A stretch of 64,000 nt of DNA. Source: Tanytarsus gracilentus (Eukaryota > Arthropoda > Insecta > Diptera > Chironomidae). The notes below the pieces were generated by a model. The model made no database searches, had not been told where the DNA came from, and saw only the letters and a program-made list of their open reading frames with translations. The stretch lies in assembly GCA_038502055.1 (NCBI GenBank), contig JAXRKN010000041.1:2957501-3021500 (forward strand), in the 5' to 3' direction. Shown here one piece after another: positions 37,701 through 51,865 of this stretch (within the stretch, counting starts at the first letter, position 1; each line of letters opens with the position of its first letter). The position numbers and the translations under genes are program-made.

Positions 37701-39183
37701 AGTGCCACATTCGAAATTTTCCTCAACAGTTGCGGCATGTCGAGCTCAGGTAACCACAATGCCAATCAATATGGCGCGCCAACACCGTCCGGAAGCTACG
37801 TCGAGAATACCATCATTATTCAATACGATCCATATGTACAGGAAGTTTGGGATCAGGTAAAAACTTTAAAGTTTTCTCTTTCAATTGAAAGTTTACAAAA
37901 ATTTCTCTTAATAGGCTCGCAAGCTCCGCTGCACATGGTATGATTTCTACGAGAAAGCAGTCACTTTCCGACCATTCCAAGTCGATATGCTTCACGCTGT
38001 TACTGCCAACTTCCTCGGTGACAATCTTCAATGTTGGATGCAAATTCAAGTCGGCAAAGGTCCGTGGGCCTCGGAAGTCAGTGGAATTGTTAAGATTGGA
38101 CAAACTATGACAATGGTGCTTGCAATTAAAGATGATGAGAACAAGTTTGATATGCTCGTGAGAAATTGTGTCGCTCATGATGGAAAACGTGCACCAATTC
38201 AGCTCGTCGATCAAGCCGGTTGCGTTGTGAGACCAAAGATTATGAGCAAATTCCAGAAAATAAAGAACTTTGGGCCTTCGGCGTCGGTTGTGAGCTTTGC
38301 ATACTTCCAAGCATTTAAATTCCCCGACTCGATGAACGTTCACTTCCAATGCGTCATTCAAGTGTGTCGTTACAACTGCCCAGAGCCAAAATGTCACGGA
38401 CATGGAAACTTAGCAAGTGAATACGGACTACCAGGACCATCAGGCGATTATGGTGCTCAACATTTAGGTGCTGAATATGGTGTTCCACCAGCTGCTTATC
38501 CCGATCCAAGACATCCCGCAGACTCGACCGGTGCCTTCTCAGAAAATCAAGAATCAGTCGTGCCGCCACCGCAAGCACAAATGGGAGTCAATGCCAACTC
38601 AGCTGAAAGTCAAAGTGATGAACAACAGCCAACAGCACAACAGCAACAGCAGTCACAACAAAATCCATCACAAAACGAAGTGCATCTACCGCCACCTCCA
38701 CCACCCGGACAACAGAACACATACAATACAGTCAAGAGGAAAGACACATTCGATAACAATGGCAATCTTTTGCAAATCGGAGGTCGTCCACGATCTGTTG
38801 AGGGCTTAGACGATTTGAGAGGTGCTCGAAGAAGGCGCGAGACTGAAACCATGTCAATTGTCGTTAAACCACGCATCTATAAGCGTGATGCACAAGAAAT
38901 GACAGACGTCAACACGAGTAGGGTCATTCAAGTCGTTGCACCAGGTGACGTGAATTTTGCACTCTCTTCTCAAGCCAACAATGAGACTGTCGTGTTTCAA
39001 TCGAGAACTGTCGACCCCGAAACTATTTGTATGTCCGTTCCCAGCTTTGTGGGTGGATTAGTCATGCTTCTATTAGTCCTTGCTGTTGCATCACTTGTAG
39101 CTGCTTTCCTCTTTGTGCGTGTCCGACATTTTGATCGCAAAGGAGCAACAGCTTATGTTACGGAATTTATGAAAGTAAATTAA
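34749..39183 (+). CDS. dyl: Zona pellucida-domain apical matrix protein, Dusky/Dusky-like/Miniature family
   Basis: Coding exons are 34749-34808, 37386-37856 and 37915-39183, all phase 0, giving 599 residues. Exon 34749 is the 3' part of an exon that starts at 34611 after a splice acceptor, so 5' UTR exons lie upstream. Residues 1-20 form a signal peptide (VAIIFLVFLGF) in their own exon, separated from the rest by a 2.6-kb intron. A Gly/Pro-rich spacer precedes the ZP domain (about 78-336), with the expected cysteines and strings such as GKGPWASEVSGIV. A Gln/Pro-rich linker follows, then a basic furin-type site ARRRRE near 482-486, one transmembrane helix (about 553-581) and a short cytoplasmic tail. 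Family members shape cuticle by linking the apical membrane to the extracellular matrix. The choice of dyl over dy or m is by recall of sequence and is less certain than the family. A candidate AATAAA lies at 40264-40269. Confidence 0.88.
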
Positions 39184-42100
39184 ACAAATTCAACCATTTT
39201 TTCTGAGGGTCTGAGAAGAAAACGAAAAAAAAATCAAGTCGAAAACCAAATTAATTTTCCTATCAATGCACGAAACAAAAACTTATATGGGTTTTCCAAC
39301 ACATACACAATTTTAATCTAAGAGAATTAAAAGGAACTTTCTGGGTTTTAAACTGTCTCAAAAAAGGATCCCCAATTTTTTTTTCTCTCGCTTACTCATC
39401 ACAAAATCATTCCTATAATTTATTCGCACCAATCACATGCAGAACTCTATTTATTGCCTATTTATTTCACTAACCAATAATCTGATTTTAAAAAATATCT
39501 GAAAATTAAAAAGAATCTCATATTATGAAATATTGAATGGACTCCATAAGAATATTTGATGGTGTCACGTGGATATTTAGGCTTAGGTAATTCTTCTTTA
39601 ATCAGCCACGTGGCACTCATTTCTTATTTATTTTTTTATATTTTATTTATTAGTCTCTTCTTGAGTATCCACAACACACTTTTATTATCTTTTTTTTTAT
39701 TAAAAAATTTGTGTGAATATAACTTTTTCCATCACTAGCACACCTCTAAACTTCAAAATAGAAAAAAATGTAATTCATTACGAATTAGCGGTAAATTTTA
39801 TAAATTTTTCTTTTTTACTTTTGGCCGATAAAATCTTTAATGAAAAAAGTACTAACCGATAATAAGAAGAATGAAAGAGAAAATAGATTTACTAAATAAG
39901 TGACGATCACGATCTTCTATATCATTCCGTCAATTGTAAATGATATTTTTAAAGATCGCTTGAGGCGAGGTGAAAACGAACGAAAGTAAAAGCATGTCGA
40001 GCTAGAGGAAGTGTCTGCTATTTTTTATTTCGTGAAATTAAATCCATTGATCTGTCGATCACATCTACACCGCTCGATCAGATTGATAAGTTTAATTTTT
40101 CCAGGGATTTAAAACTTTTTTTAAAAAACGAATAAATATTTCAAACTTTTTATACTCTACCTAAATTGATCTAAATGATATCGAAGAAAAATGCTTAATG
40201 TAAATATTTATTTTATGGTAAATAATTAAAATTATGATATAAAGAAATGATGAAAAGTGAGATAATAAAGTTTTTTCTTTTGTAGACAATTATTTTTATA
40301 AACGCGTAATTTTCGAAATAACAAATAAAAATATTCTCTAAAACAAAATTTACTTTTTTATTTTATTAAATTTACAAATCTACAGATTTTTTGAAATAAT
40401 TACGGGTATTTAAAATAAATCAATTTTTATTACGGGTTTATAACATTTTTTTCTGAATCAGTTACAGAAAAAAGATTTATTTGAATTTTAAAAGCTTTCA
40501 AGTTTATAAAAATGTTAAAAGCTCAATGTTAAAAAATTTTAAATCAAGCTTTTAAAAATTAACAAATGAGTTCAACTTGCCACCGCATGGAGTGCTGTAG
40601 TCACTTAGAAGCAGGTTCGTATTTTCTTCTTTCATCGAACTCTTTAGTGTGTGCTAGAAAAAGGTGGAGTTAACTTAACTAATATCATGATCAATTTATC
40701 GATGTATGCAAAACATTTGTGTTCGTATTTTGCGAATGTATTTCAATTCATCATCGTGTGTGCTTTACCATCAAACCTCTATCGCGGGAAATTTTTCTCT
40801 TGATGTTTCAATTTCAATCAAACGAATCGACAAGCTTTAATTAAGTTATTAATTGAAATTTTTACTCTCCCCTTTTTTTCTGAAAAAGAGAAAAAATTTC
40901 ACTTCGCTAATGTTGATGATGTCAAAAATAATTTTAATCGATATGTGTGAGAAAATTATCTCGATATGTGTTTATGTTTTTTTCTATGTCCATCAATCTA
41001 CCGGCTAGCATCATCCAATAAATCCAATAGCTTAAAATTCGAATAAAATTTCTCTTTGTTTCGCTCTCAAAAACAAACAATTCAAAAATGCCGTCGCTTA
41101 GTAAGTTAAAAGTCAATCCCACGGTACTCATAATTGACTAGGTGAGAGATACAATAAACGATTAATAATAGCCAAAAAGAGAGATGTTTCGCTCCTATTT
41201 AATCGCTGTAAGAGGAATAAAATAAAAAGATCAAATGCGCGAGAGAAAATAAATGATTTAATGCCGCTATTCATGAAGAAATATCTCTTGACAGAAATCG
41301 AACGAGTAAGTCACTATTTTGTCATTACTCATTGTATGATATTTATTCCTTTTTCTAAGTCTAGCATACACTGGTGAAAAACTAATAAGAAATATAAAAA
41401 ATTAATAAACAAAATTATATTTTTTTAAATTTAAATTTTTTAATGAAATTTAGTGATTTTAAAAATTCATCAACGCAATTTAAAAATTTATTTTAATTTT
41501 CTAGAAATATTTAAATTTAAATTCGATTTGCATCCACATTTTTAATTTTCTTCACAGTGAAATATGCCCGCATGGTCCACATGAGAATACAACAATTAGA
41601 TTGCAAGCGATGACTCATTCGATTTGATTCTCTTTCAAGCCACTTTATACGTTCATATTCGAGCTGCTATCAATAAGACAATGTATAGAATTTATATATA
41701 AGAAAAATTCTCGATATTCAAATATTTGAAGAAAGATATCATCTGAGATTCTTTCTTCATACAACTTTGACTATTAAAAGAGACCGCGCTCAAGATATTG
41801 ATTGATTTCGTTAACTTTTGGGGATTTTCATTATACTTATGTGAAAAATAAAGAGCAATCGAAAAGAGAGAGAGAAGAAAGGAAAATTTAAATTGAGCTC
41901 TCGACCGATTATGCCGGCATTCGTCATCGAATAAATCGTATTTCTTCTCTCACTCCTCTTTGGCCTCTCGTTCTCTTCTTGTTTATTATAAATTAATGCC
42001 ATAATTGAGGTGAATATCGAACATGTCCCCCCTTAATTGATTCATATTCATTTACCACCCGCCATGTGAAATGCGGATTTTAGCTCTGATGTTTAGTTGC

Positions 42101-45100
42101 TCGATCTTTGACCTCCCGCTTCAAATAATCTCTCGCTCTCTAGTTATGTTGCGCTCTTCTGATGATGGACACATCATCATACACACACACAAAAGAACTC
42201 CACCAATGGCGCCAATGTCGGAATATTTGAGTCGAAGAAAAATTCACACATCAATCAAACTTCCCTCAATTATCGTCACTTTCAGTTTGTGTTTATCTCA
42301 GTTTTCAAGACCAAACAGGATGAAACAATGGGACGTGTTGAATATCAGTGCTGAGTGCCGTCATTCAATAGGACCAATCAAAGTGACATCCTTATTATTA
42401 TTATTGTATGCCATCCACCTTCAATTCCACATGTACCATCGATGTGAGTGAAATAAAGTTTAATTTTAAAGTGAGGTTTGAGTGCGAGAGGTAGAATTGC
42501 TTCAAAGAAGGGGAGGAGGGAGCGAGAGAACATAAAGTGGAAGGCATATAAAAACATTTCGTCGTCGTCGACTCTCTTTTTTTGACGATATCAACCTTGT
42601 TCAATCGGATGCCAATTATTTTTCTTACATTTTCTACTGAAGCTCCTCTTTCGCCCTGCCAGCACCCAACATTCGAACATTACACTCTATGGCACTCTTT
42701 GGTGATTTTCTGTGTAGCATCAAAAATGTGTTTAAATTGAATTCTCAGCCAGTATTTCTCAATTTATAAGGCCTGAATGTCCAGTGCGCTCTACGCGAAA
42801 CAAAAAAGTATAAAATAAATTCCATCTTGTACAATACCGTCAACCCAGATTCACTTTATATGTTGTAACCTTTTATCAATCTTCAACTCTCTTCTCTTTG
42901 GGGTCTCTTTTTTTCCTTCGCCTCTTCTCACTGCCGTGTCCGCTTTTTTAATTGTCCTCTCCTGCGTACCTTTTGTCTTTATATCAGATATTTATGTCGA
43001 CAATATCGAAAAATAATCAAGTGGCGCTCAAGCGAAAACTCTTGGCTGTTACAATGTCAATGCACTGCGAGGAAGATACACATTAAATTAAATCGAACAA
43101 TATTTGAGTGTTAAATTGAAATTTTCCACAAACACGCGAGTCTATCTCTGTGCATTGACAGATCAACATGCGAGCGAACGCAATTCATTAGCACTTACTC
43201 TCAAATTAATAAATATCCTGTGTGGCATAGAACAAACAAGAAGAAGAAAAATTTGTTACAAATTGAAGGCAACACTACTATTATTGTAAAGTTCAATACA
43301 TCATTCATTCATTCAACATTCTACGAAGTGAAATTTCATATGGCGAGCCACATAGATAATTTTGAGTGATAGAATCTAAAATTTTAAAACATTCTAAAAA
43401 TGTCTAAAATTTAACGGTTTTTATTTCAAATATTTTCAATTTTAAATATAAATTAAAATGAGTTTAAAAATTGATCAAACTTTAATTGTGTCGATCATGT
43501 TAAACAAATTAGTCTAAAATAATTTTCTAGCTATTTTAAATTCGAAGACACCTCTACGTTAACTTACTCTATGAATCACAAATCATTACAAATTACCAAT
43601 TTGAACGATGTTCGGCGATAAATCTTTCTTTTAAACCTCGGCGCGCGTGAAAATCACCGTAAAGTCTTCTGTAAATTATTTCAGCCTCCCATGCACATAC
43701 GGAGACGTAAGGAAAGATTTGTTAGTAATGAGTTGAGTAAATATAATCGATGGTTGTGCCGGCAAGCGGTGGAGACTCCCGTCGACGAAACATTTCTACT
43801 CTAATTCTATATCTGGAGCTAATGATGTGTGTACGTAAGCTATTTAGAAGTGGCATGCACACAAAAAAAATAAGTTCAATGACTTGAACAATTTTGGGGT
43901 TTTTTCTCTCGTTGAACAATACCGAAAATTTTTGTACATTTTTCGAATATGTTGAATGGTGGCTCTTCTTCTTATCTGCCATGTTTTTCTTTATGTCCAT
44001 TGCAAGATTTTTTTTCTGAAGAAGCAAGGAATAAATTTTGGTCAATGCGAGTGTCTTCTTCCACCCAGATTTTTATTTTTATATATTTTTCAACGACAAT
44101 ATTCGAATGTTAAAAGAAACATGATCATTGTTTCTAAAACACAGCGAGCAGTCTCAATGAAACAATAGAGAGAGAAGAAAGCTCCTCAACATGCTAATCG
44201 ATTTTCCATTGTCTCCAAAAAAATAATAATAATACATTCAGACTGAATGTAACGAGTCAATCCTCGCGATATATTTTCCCACAATTTAAATGAACAATGT
44301 TACGATATGAAAAATGGCTCTGAATGCAATCGATCCGAATGAAGCAAAAATCTCATGTGAGCATTCGTGAAATAATTTTTTATCATTGAGATTTTTAGAA
44401 ATTTTAAATTTATTTAAAAAAAAAACATTGAAATAAATTTTTCATTGCAAAAAAAAATCTTTCACTTTAAATTCATTCATCAAACTTTATTTTTTTTAAT
44501 AAAAATTGACTCACCGAAATTATTCGAAATTTCTAATGATAAATTTGAATTAGACATTTGTCAAAAGGACGCAAACACGAGTGATTCATGAATTATTTAA
44601 TTTATTTGAAAATATGCTTGAATAAAAATTGTTTGTGTTCACCTCAAATTACTTTACATTACATTTAATCTGCTAATCGTCTACTGCATGAAATTTAAGT
44701 CATTTATAATGCTCGAGAGTCTCTTCTTCTTCCTCATAATGTGATCATCATTGTATTACATCAAAAGAAAAAGAAAGAAAGGAGAAAAGAAGCTCACGAA
44801 AGTATAATTCTCAAGAGGTCTCTTTTTCACTTCTTTATGATGATCTTCTTAGTGAGTGTTATTAATATTTTAATGGCGCTTTTATCGCGACTCGATTAAA
44901 AGTTTGAGTTGATGATTTATTTTATTTCAATTCGAATTAACATTTTCATCGACATTGTCAACTGATCACAGTTTATTTAAAATAGAGAGGGATTTCATTA
45001 TTTAATGTGATTCAAATGCAATAAAATATCGATGAATGAAAATTGCATAAGATGTGTATGTCATACGTTATGATGAAAACCATCCCAGCCGTACTCAGTG

Positions 45101-48100
45101 AGAGACCACTCTAACTGAGAAACAATTGAAACACACACCAGCATTGTACCTTCGATATCCAATCTCCTAAGGTCTGAAGGCAGCTTGCTGATGCATTCGT
45201 TAATTTAACTTAATTCTAAAATGTCCTCCGCGAGCACAAAAGTGCCTTTCCTTATCATTGGACTATAACAATTTAGATATTTTAATACTTTTTTTAAAAT
45301 TTGCTTAACAACTAATAATTATCACTTTTTACCAAACTTAATTATGGAGCTCTTAAAGTCGTTATTTAAAAAATGACTTCCATAAATCCACATGGAAAAT
45401 TCACTTTAACCATTTACAGAGAATTGCTTTTGTAATTTTCTGTCATTGACGTTGGAAACTTTGTAGTTCGATGAAATTTTAATTTTACTTCGAAATAATC
45501 TGTTGCTCATTGAGTTGAATTCCTGTTAAGAAAAATGTCCTCTTAGAATTTTTGTAGGCGAGATTTTTTCGCGTAAAATTTTAAAAAGTATTTACAGCTT
45601 TTTATTGTCATACGATGTTATCGATTTAAATATTTGTGGAATATTCCGACGGAGACATTTTATTCCAACGCTAATTTGCTTATCAAATCTCAGCGATCAA
45701 ATATTACAGCAGCACAGCACATCCATTGAACACTTTGTAAATTTATTAACCATTTTGCATTACTAAATTTAGCATAAATGAGCATTTCAATAGATCCGCT
45801 TGCCTCCTCTATCTCAGATATATTATTTCCCTCAAATCTTGCTAGCACATAAAAATGCAACTATGAGAGACAACTATAGTAAATAAAATTATATTTATTG
45901 CCAGTCAACATCCAAACATAACTTTTATCATTTTGTAATATAAATTTTTTTATGGCCTTATGTGTAGACAATATTGGCGCGCGGGGATTATAAGCCAAAG
46001 ACATTGACCTACTTTGAATTGTTGAATGTGCATTATCTGCCAGTATTTATCTTCTAAGCTACATTGTGAGTAGTTTTTAAATTAATTTTTTTCACTCTCT
46101 GATATCGCTCGATTAACACACACACACACATAATTGAGAAACAATGGTGTTGAGATAGGTGCGACACACGAATGAAATTTCTAATAGTGTTAAATGCCTG
46201 AATCACGACTTTTGCACCTTCTAGACAGCAGCAACGGAGGCGATTTGATAACAATTAAATAAGAAGAAGACTTTCTCGAGAGAGTGACGTCACAAACAAT
46301 AATCCGAATAATTTTCTCACATGAATTTCATTGCATTATGTGCATTCCACCATCGACTGCCTCAATAAACATTAAAATTCTTGGAAAATATATACACAAA
46401 CGGCAGATTATACTTGAAGGCACATTTTCGCTAATTAGGATGCTTTGTAACCATTAATTAGCGTTATTTCTTGCATGGTAGAGAGAGAAAAGAAAATCTT
46501 CTCCGCGCTGCCAAAAGCCAAAGAGTACAAATAACATCCAATATTGTACCCTCGCAAAATCAGCGCAAGATTTTTTTGTATGCGAAAGAGAAGTGGAGGA
46601 AATACGATATGGGAAAAAAGCAGCGCGGAGAGCTCACTTCTTATTTGTTTATATCGCAAGCGAGAGATATATATTGGGACTTAATGTTTTTAAAAGCCCA
46701 AAAAAAAAACTCCACATAGCGCGTAGAGACCGAAGGAAAAACAAAAGAAGGCAGACAGAAAATCGCAATAAGGAGTACCATAACATTAAATCTTTACACA
46801 AAGCCCTCCTTTACATTTCTTTCGTTCGCTTTATGTGGCATAAGTTGCACTTGTTATTTTGATAAGTTTAATTAGATACGGCAATCATTAATTATCAAGC
46901 GGGGTTGAGAGTTTGCAACAATTTCTTTCTCAACCGACCACCGATCACCATAATGGAGCACGAAGGGTGTGCAAATCTAGACGATTTAATTTCAATTGAA
47001 TTTTTGTAATTGAAAGAAAATTTCGATAAATAATAATAAATTTTAGATTCATTTTAAAAAAATATCCTTAAAAAAGTTGTAAAATTAAAATTATTAATTG
47101 ATGGTTCGATTCCTAAAAAGTAAAATTTCTATTTGGGATGAAAAAATTTATTTTTTTCATTTCCACAGATTTTTACACCCCTCGAACGTGCAGTATAGGG
47201 AAATGAAGGGAAAACAGATCAGATAACACAAATAAGTACGCGCTTATAAAGAATTCTTTAAATTTACTGACACAAAAATAAAGAAAACAACCTTCTTCAT
47301 TCTCTCTCTTATGTTTATTGCAATATCTATCATTCGCCTTATTTACGGAGCAACGAAAATAAAAGGAAGGAAAGACAACAATGAGAAATGTAAAATGCTC
47401 ACGTGCGAAAATTACGTTTTGAGACCATTTAAGTAGACAGCGAACCTTTAAAATGCATCAATTATTGAGCGAAATTTATGTGATGCGCACACACAATTGT
47501 GGCGTATACAGAGCAACCAACAATAAAAAAAGGGGGAAGGGAATTCTCAATTATGTATTATTGCGTCACTATCATACAACATGCCATCACATTTAACGCA
47601 GTCTTAAAAAATTATTCACAGTTGGATTTACGAGATCTTTTTATGTGCGAATGCAATTTGCATAATGCATCCAGAGTGCAAATAAATTATGTGTGTGCCT
47701 GGCTTTCAAGTAGTTAACGTTGACTTTGGATGGATGAGTGAGAGGGAAAAGGTGATATATTGCGTCACAGTTCTTTAAAGAAGATTAAAATCTTTGTTTT
47801 TGAGAAATTCTTTGAATTTTATAAAAATTTGTTACTACAAGTAATTTTTGAATGTTCCCCATTAATGGATTTGACGAGAGATGTTCAGACAAGAGACGAC
47901 AAGAGGTATCAAGGAAGAAGACAGTATGATAATGAGTTGGTTACACATTTGGATGCTGGAGCGCGAGAGAGAGGCATAAAGTTCATGTTTTGCAGCCCAT
48001 CAAATTGCAACTGCACAACATGACAATGTCAGTTTGTTTTTAAGTCTTTTGTATAAACTTTTTGCGAGCACTCCACACTTAGTTAACAGTGATGTGATTT

Positions 48101-49214
48101 ACCTATATTATTTGTGCAAGGCAGCATAGCTGAGAGAATTCCATTAAAGGCTCTCTCTCTCTTTTCTCCGCGGTTGCCTCATACATGATCTTTTTTATGC
48201 TTTCTCGGTCGTGAGAATATGAATTTTTACCGGCGCACAGAGCAACGGGTCATAGCGGTGGCAGAGTGGAGGAAAAATATTTTTTTATGTTCTCAAAATG
48301 GGTGTTTAATATATGTCACGATATGACTCACGTGTCTGAATTGTTAAGAACAGAAGCTGCTGCCTTCTTCGTGCGCTCTCTTTGAGCCTCAAATGAACTC
48401 TTTCACATCTCACACCGTTTTAGTGAATAATTAAAATATTAAGAAAAGCTTTCTATGGTAAATTTTGCCGGTAAATTGTCATGAGAAAAAAATCTCTCGA
48501 ACATGAAAAGGCTTTATGGAGCGCTAAAAGGCGCTATTTAAAAAATGACTTCCATAAATCCCCCCAAAGAAAAAAAAGTAAATTCCAGTTGCAAATAATT
48601 GGTATCGATACTGAGAAACCCCTTTTCGATGGCTTCTTCATACACATTCTGCTTCTGATCTCTCTCGCTCGACTCATGCTCAACATTATGATTTACTATT
48701 GAACCCTCAATTATGGGCTGAAGAAAGAGAAAGAGAGAGAGAAGGATGTCTTCGAGCGGTCATATTAAGAGTGAGCAAAATTCCTAAAACAGCAAAAATT
48801 ATTCTTGTTCTCACGCATTCTCTCTTTCATATATCTCGCTCACTTACTTACTTACTTACTATCGAGAATTATGTGATGAGCTGAAATGGGGCTATTTATT
48901 CGGAGAAAAATTAACTGTTTGAGGGAAAATCACAAAGTACTTAAAACCATTTAATTTTTCTTCAAGTTCAACTTTTTTATTTTGCTCTTTTAAACTTTCA
49001 CTTTAGTGTGCATTCTTAATTTAAGGACAAGATTATTGTGTGAATCTTTCATTAAAGAATTTCTATCAAAATAGTTTTCATATTTTTTTTTGTATAGCAT
49101 TGATACATCCTCAATTTGAGAGACTTAACATTAGAAAGGCGACTAAAATATTGCTTATCACATTAGGACTTTTGGGGGTGCTTTGAACCATGCTGTTGAC
49201 TGTTGTTCTTAAAT
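39184..49214. other. 10-kb stretch without a recognisable gene
   Basis: The first kilobase is probably the ZP gene's 3' UTR. The rest is AT-rich with many short homopurine and homopyrimidine runs. The longest open frames (for example 42071-42451 on plus) have no family resemblance, no splice-linked partners and repetitive composition. I see nothing coding here. Confidence 0.5.
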
Positions 49215-51007
49215 TTATAATTCATCGAGGTCCTCATCTCTGAAAAGAAGCTTCTTGCTGCATAAAAACGAGTCACGATCGTTTGAGGAATTCCTTGATG
49301 AGAGACTGTTGAGTCGATTCACTGGTGAGCAGAACGCATCATCGGTTTCAAAGCTAGATAAAACAATTGAGTTGATAATTTTTGAGAGCAATTAAATTAT
49401 TAACAAATCTTACCAGGCCTTAGTTAAATCCCTACGATATTTCCTGTTGGAGAGACTCTCCTGGGTATTGTAATGATTTAACGGCGTTGAGTTGACGAAA
49501 TTTAAATCAGGCGTAATCCGTGGAATTGAGTTATTCAACGTTGGCGTGGAGGTATTTTGATTATTATTGTCATCATCCGATGAGAGTTTGCTAATTCTGC
49601 TGTTGTTTGCCGATGTCTTAAAGCTCAACTCTTCTGTATCACTAATTTCATCGATTTGATGAGCATTGGCACATCTTTGAGACATTGAGGTGTCAAAAGA
49701 GCGTTGATTTTTATCACGGAGCTTGAAGAAGTTTACGATGAAGAAAAAAAGAAACAGAAAAATTCCCTTTATGAACATGAGAGTTGTAACGAACATTGAT
49801 TTCTAAAAGTAGTAATTAAACATCAACAGCATTCAAATGAAATAATTTAACTTACACATTTCGAAGACAACCTTTCCATTCTTCTTTTCTTTCGAATGTC
49901 CTTCAAGATCGGATGTTTCAATAGCTCATTGACGGTTGGTCTTTTTGCAGGATCAGTATTCATCATGGCTCGGATAATTGATTTTAGTTCGCTAGACGAT
50001 TTATTCATGGCATGTTCGGGGAAAATACCTTTCCTCAATTCCTGCCATAGCATTCCATTGGTTGGCAAGTCGAGATTACACGCTAACTCAAGGAGTGAAA
50101 TACCCAGACTAAAAATGTCATTGGCTAGACAAAACTTTCCCTCCAACAATTCCGGTGCTAAGTAGCGCGAGTCGCCTTCCGTTCCTCGACTGTGATTCGT
50201 ATTCACAGTATCAAATACAAGACCAAAATCAGCCAGCTTACAATGACTCTCGTCAGTAATCAGAATGTTGTCCAGTTTGATGTCCAAATGTATTAGATTT
50301 TTATCGTGAAGACTTTTAAGAGCTAAAAGCATATCGAGGAGGAATGACCAAATAAATTCTTCTGGAACTTGATGGATTTCCTCAACATAATCCTCTACAC
50401 TTCCGCGACATAACTCGATTTGCATAAAAAGAACGTCGTCTTGCTCCCAAGCCTTGTAGAGTGTAATACAATTTTCATTGCTCGAGAATTCCTCATAGCG
50501 TCTCACTTCCTGCATCCGCTCTCGACGATAACTTTCACCTTTGTGATGAAATCGAGTCTTCTTGATGGCATAAAATAGTCCATCTTCCTTTGAGCGCACT
50601 TTAAACACTTCGCCAAAACTTCCCTCGCCTATTTTTCCAATCACTTCATAGCACTGCTCGAAGTAAGACTCATTCTTTTGTTTATCATAGAAGCTGCTGG
50701 ATAAATCAAATGAGTTGCTCTTGGATTTCGGCGTCGATGAAATAATTGACGATGTCGAATTTCTAAATGAAACTGCATGGGCTTCTGTATGATTGAGTCT
50801 CAACCAATTGTAATCTTTCGGATACAACTTTGGTGGCTTCTTTTTCTTTCTGATGTCATTATTGAGCTAAAAAAATTAAAATTTAATAAATAATGTGTTT
50901 GCAAAAAAATGCAAGCCTTAATAAATGACATTAAAACTCACTTTAAAAGAATGATTTAAATTGCTCTCGATGAATTCGGGCACGGGAAGTGGATAAGGAC
51001 GGTCCAT
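49215..51007 (-). CDS. Myt1: Membrane-associated Cdk1-inhibitory kinase Myt1
   Basis: Four exons (51007-50942, 50866-49856, 49802-49414, 49353-49215) join in frame to give 534 residues. The kinase domain spans about 95-345: glycine loop GEGSFGEV, lysine K124, catalytic loop HLDIKLDN with D217, DFG at 235-237, and EGDSRYLAPELL in the activation segment. HLDIK in place of HRDLK, together with EGDSRYLA, is characteristic of the Wee1/Myt1 group. A hydrophobic stretch at about 363-385 (GIFLFLFFFIVNFF), directly after the kinase domain, is the Myt1 membrane anchor and separates it from Wee1. Myt1 phosphorylates Cdk1 on Thr14/Tyr15 at Golgi/ER membranes and delays mitotic and meiotic entry. The acidic, Ser-rich tail lies on the last two exons. 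Its upstream neighbour on the same strand is nanos. Confidence 0.95.
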
Positions 51008-51865
51008 AGTAGTAAACTTTAACTTATTCACACTTTATTTAATTTTTTTTTTAAAATTTACGAATGTTTTGTTTTTTAAAGTGCTTTTATATTTTGACCG
51101 TTGGAATTTAAATACGTAGTGCAGCACCCCAGATTTGAATTTTTACGCATCGTTATTTTTACAGGGTTGCGCTAAATTTTCTCTCTCGAATGATCATGAA
51201 CGATTTTTATTTTAAAGGTATTCAAATTTTGTCATTTTATTTACATTAAATTAACATGATAATAAAGTTTTAATGACATGATGATGAAAAAATAGTTCTC
51301 AATTAAATGTAGGTGGAAATGTTGAGTGGAAACAAAAATTAATGATTTTATATTATAAAAATTATATAGGGAAAATGTGTGAAGATTCATGTGAAGTAAT
51401 TAGATTTAGAGGAACGTTGAGATGAGAATTTTAAGTCTTCAGACTTTCAGTGCAATTCAAGATTGCAGTTTTAATTTTCCAGAAATTCTACTTTGTTTTC
51501 AATACATTTCAAGACGGCGTTTTAGCCATCATTGGATTTGAAAATTATTTGGATTTCTAGATTTGGGTTTGGTGCCTTTTTTTTGTAAAGGCGTTCCATA
51601 TTTTGATACTTCCAGTTTTACAGAAGTTATCAACTATGGGAGGGGTTTTTTTGAGTACCATCGAGTGGCGACGAGATTGCATTGAAGCACAATTTTAAAC
51701 GAACTTTATCTGATGCATGTTTTGAGTAATGCACAGTAAAATTCAAATTTAAGAATCTTCACACTTATAAATTACAAAAATATTTTTTAAAAAAACTTAA
51801 CATCAATCAAAATTTCCTGAACTATTTAAATTTAAATCTATTATGACCAGATGCTGGGAAGGATT
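51008..51865 (-). other. Gap containing the nanos 3' UTR and Myt1 promoter
   Basis: 858 bp separate the nanos stop from the Myt1 ATG on the same strand. AAATAAAA on the minus strand (plus TTTTATTTT near 51206) could end the nanos mRNA with a 3' UTR of about 650 nt. A translational control element is expected from Drosophila nanos, but I did not identify one. Confidence 0.4.

Noticed and set aside
37816..38403. 195-codon minus-strand open frame
   Set aside because: It is antisense to the conserved ZP domain, which clearly fixes the coding strand.
42071..42451. 126-codon plus-strand open frame in the gene-free stretch
   Set aside because: No family resemblance, no splice partners, and composition like its AT-rich surroundings.
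46435..46862. Overlapping frames of 74-89 codons on both strands
   Set aside because: Lys/Arg-rich by base composition only; mutually overlapping and unsupported by motifs.
47101..47125. GGTTCGATTCC string resembling a tRNA T-arm
   Set aside because: No cloverleaf can be drawn around it and no A box lies at the right distance.
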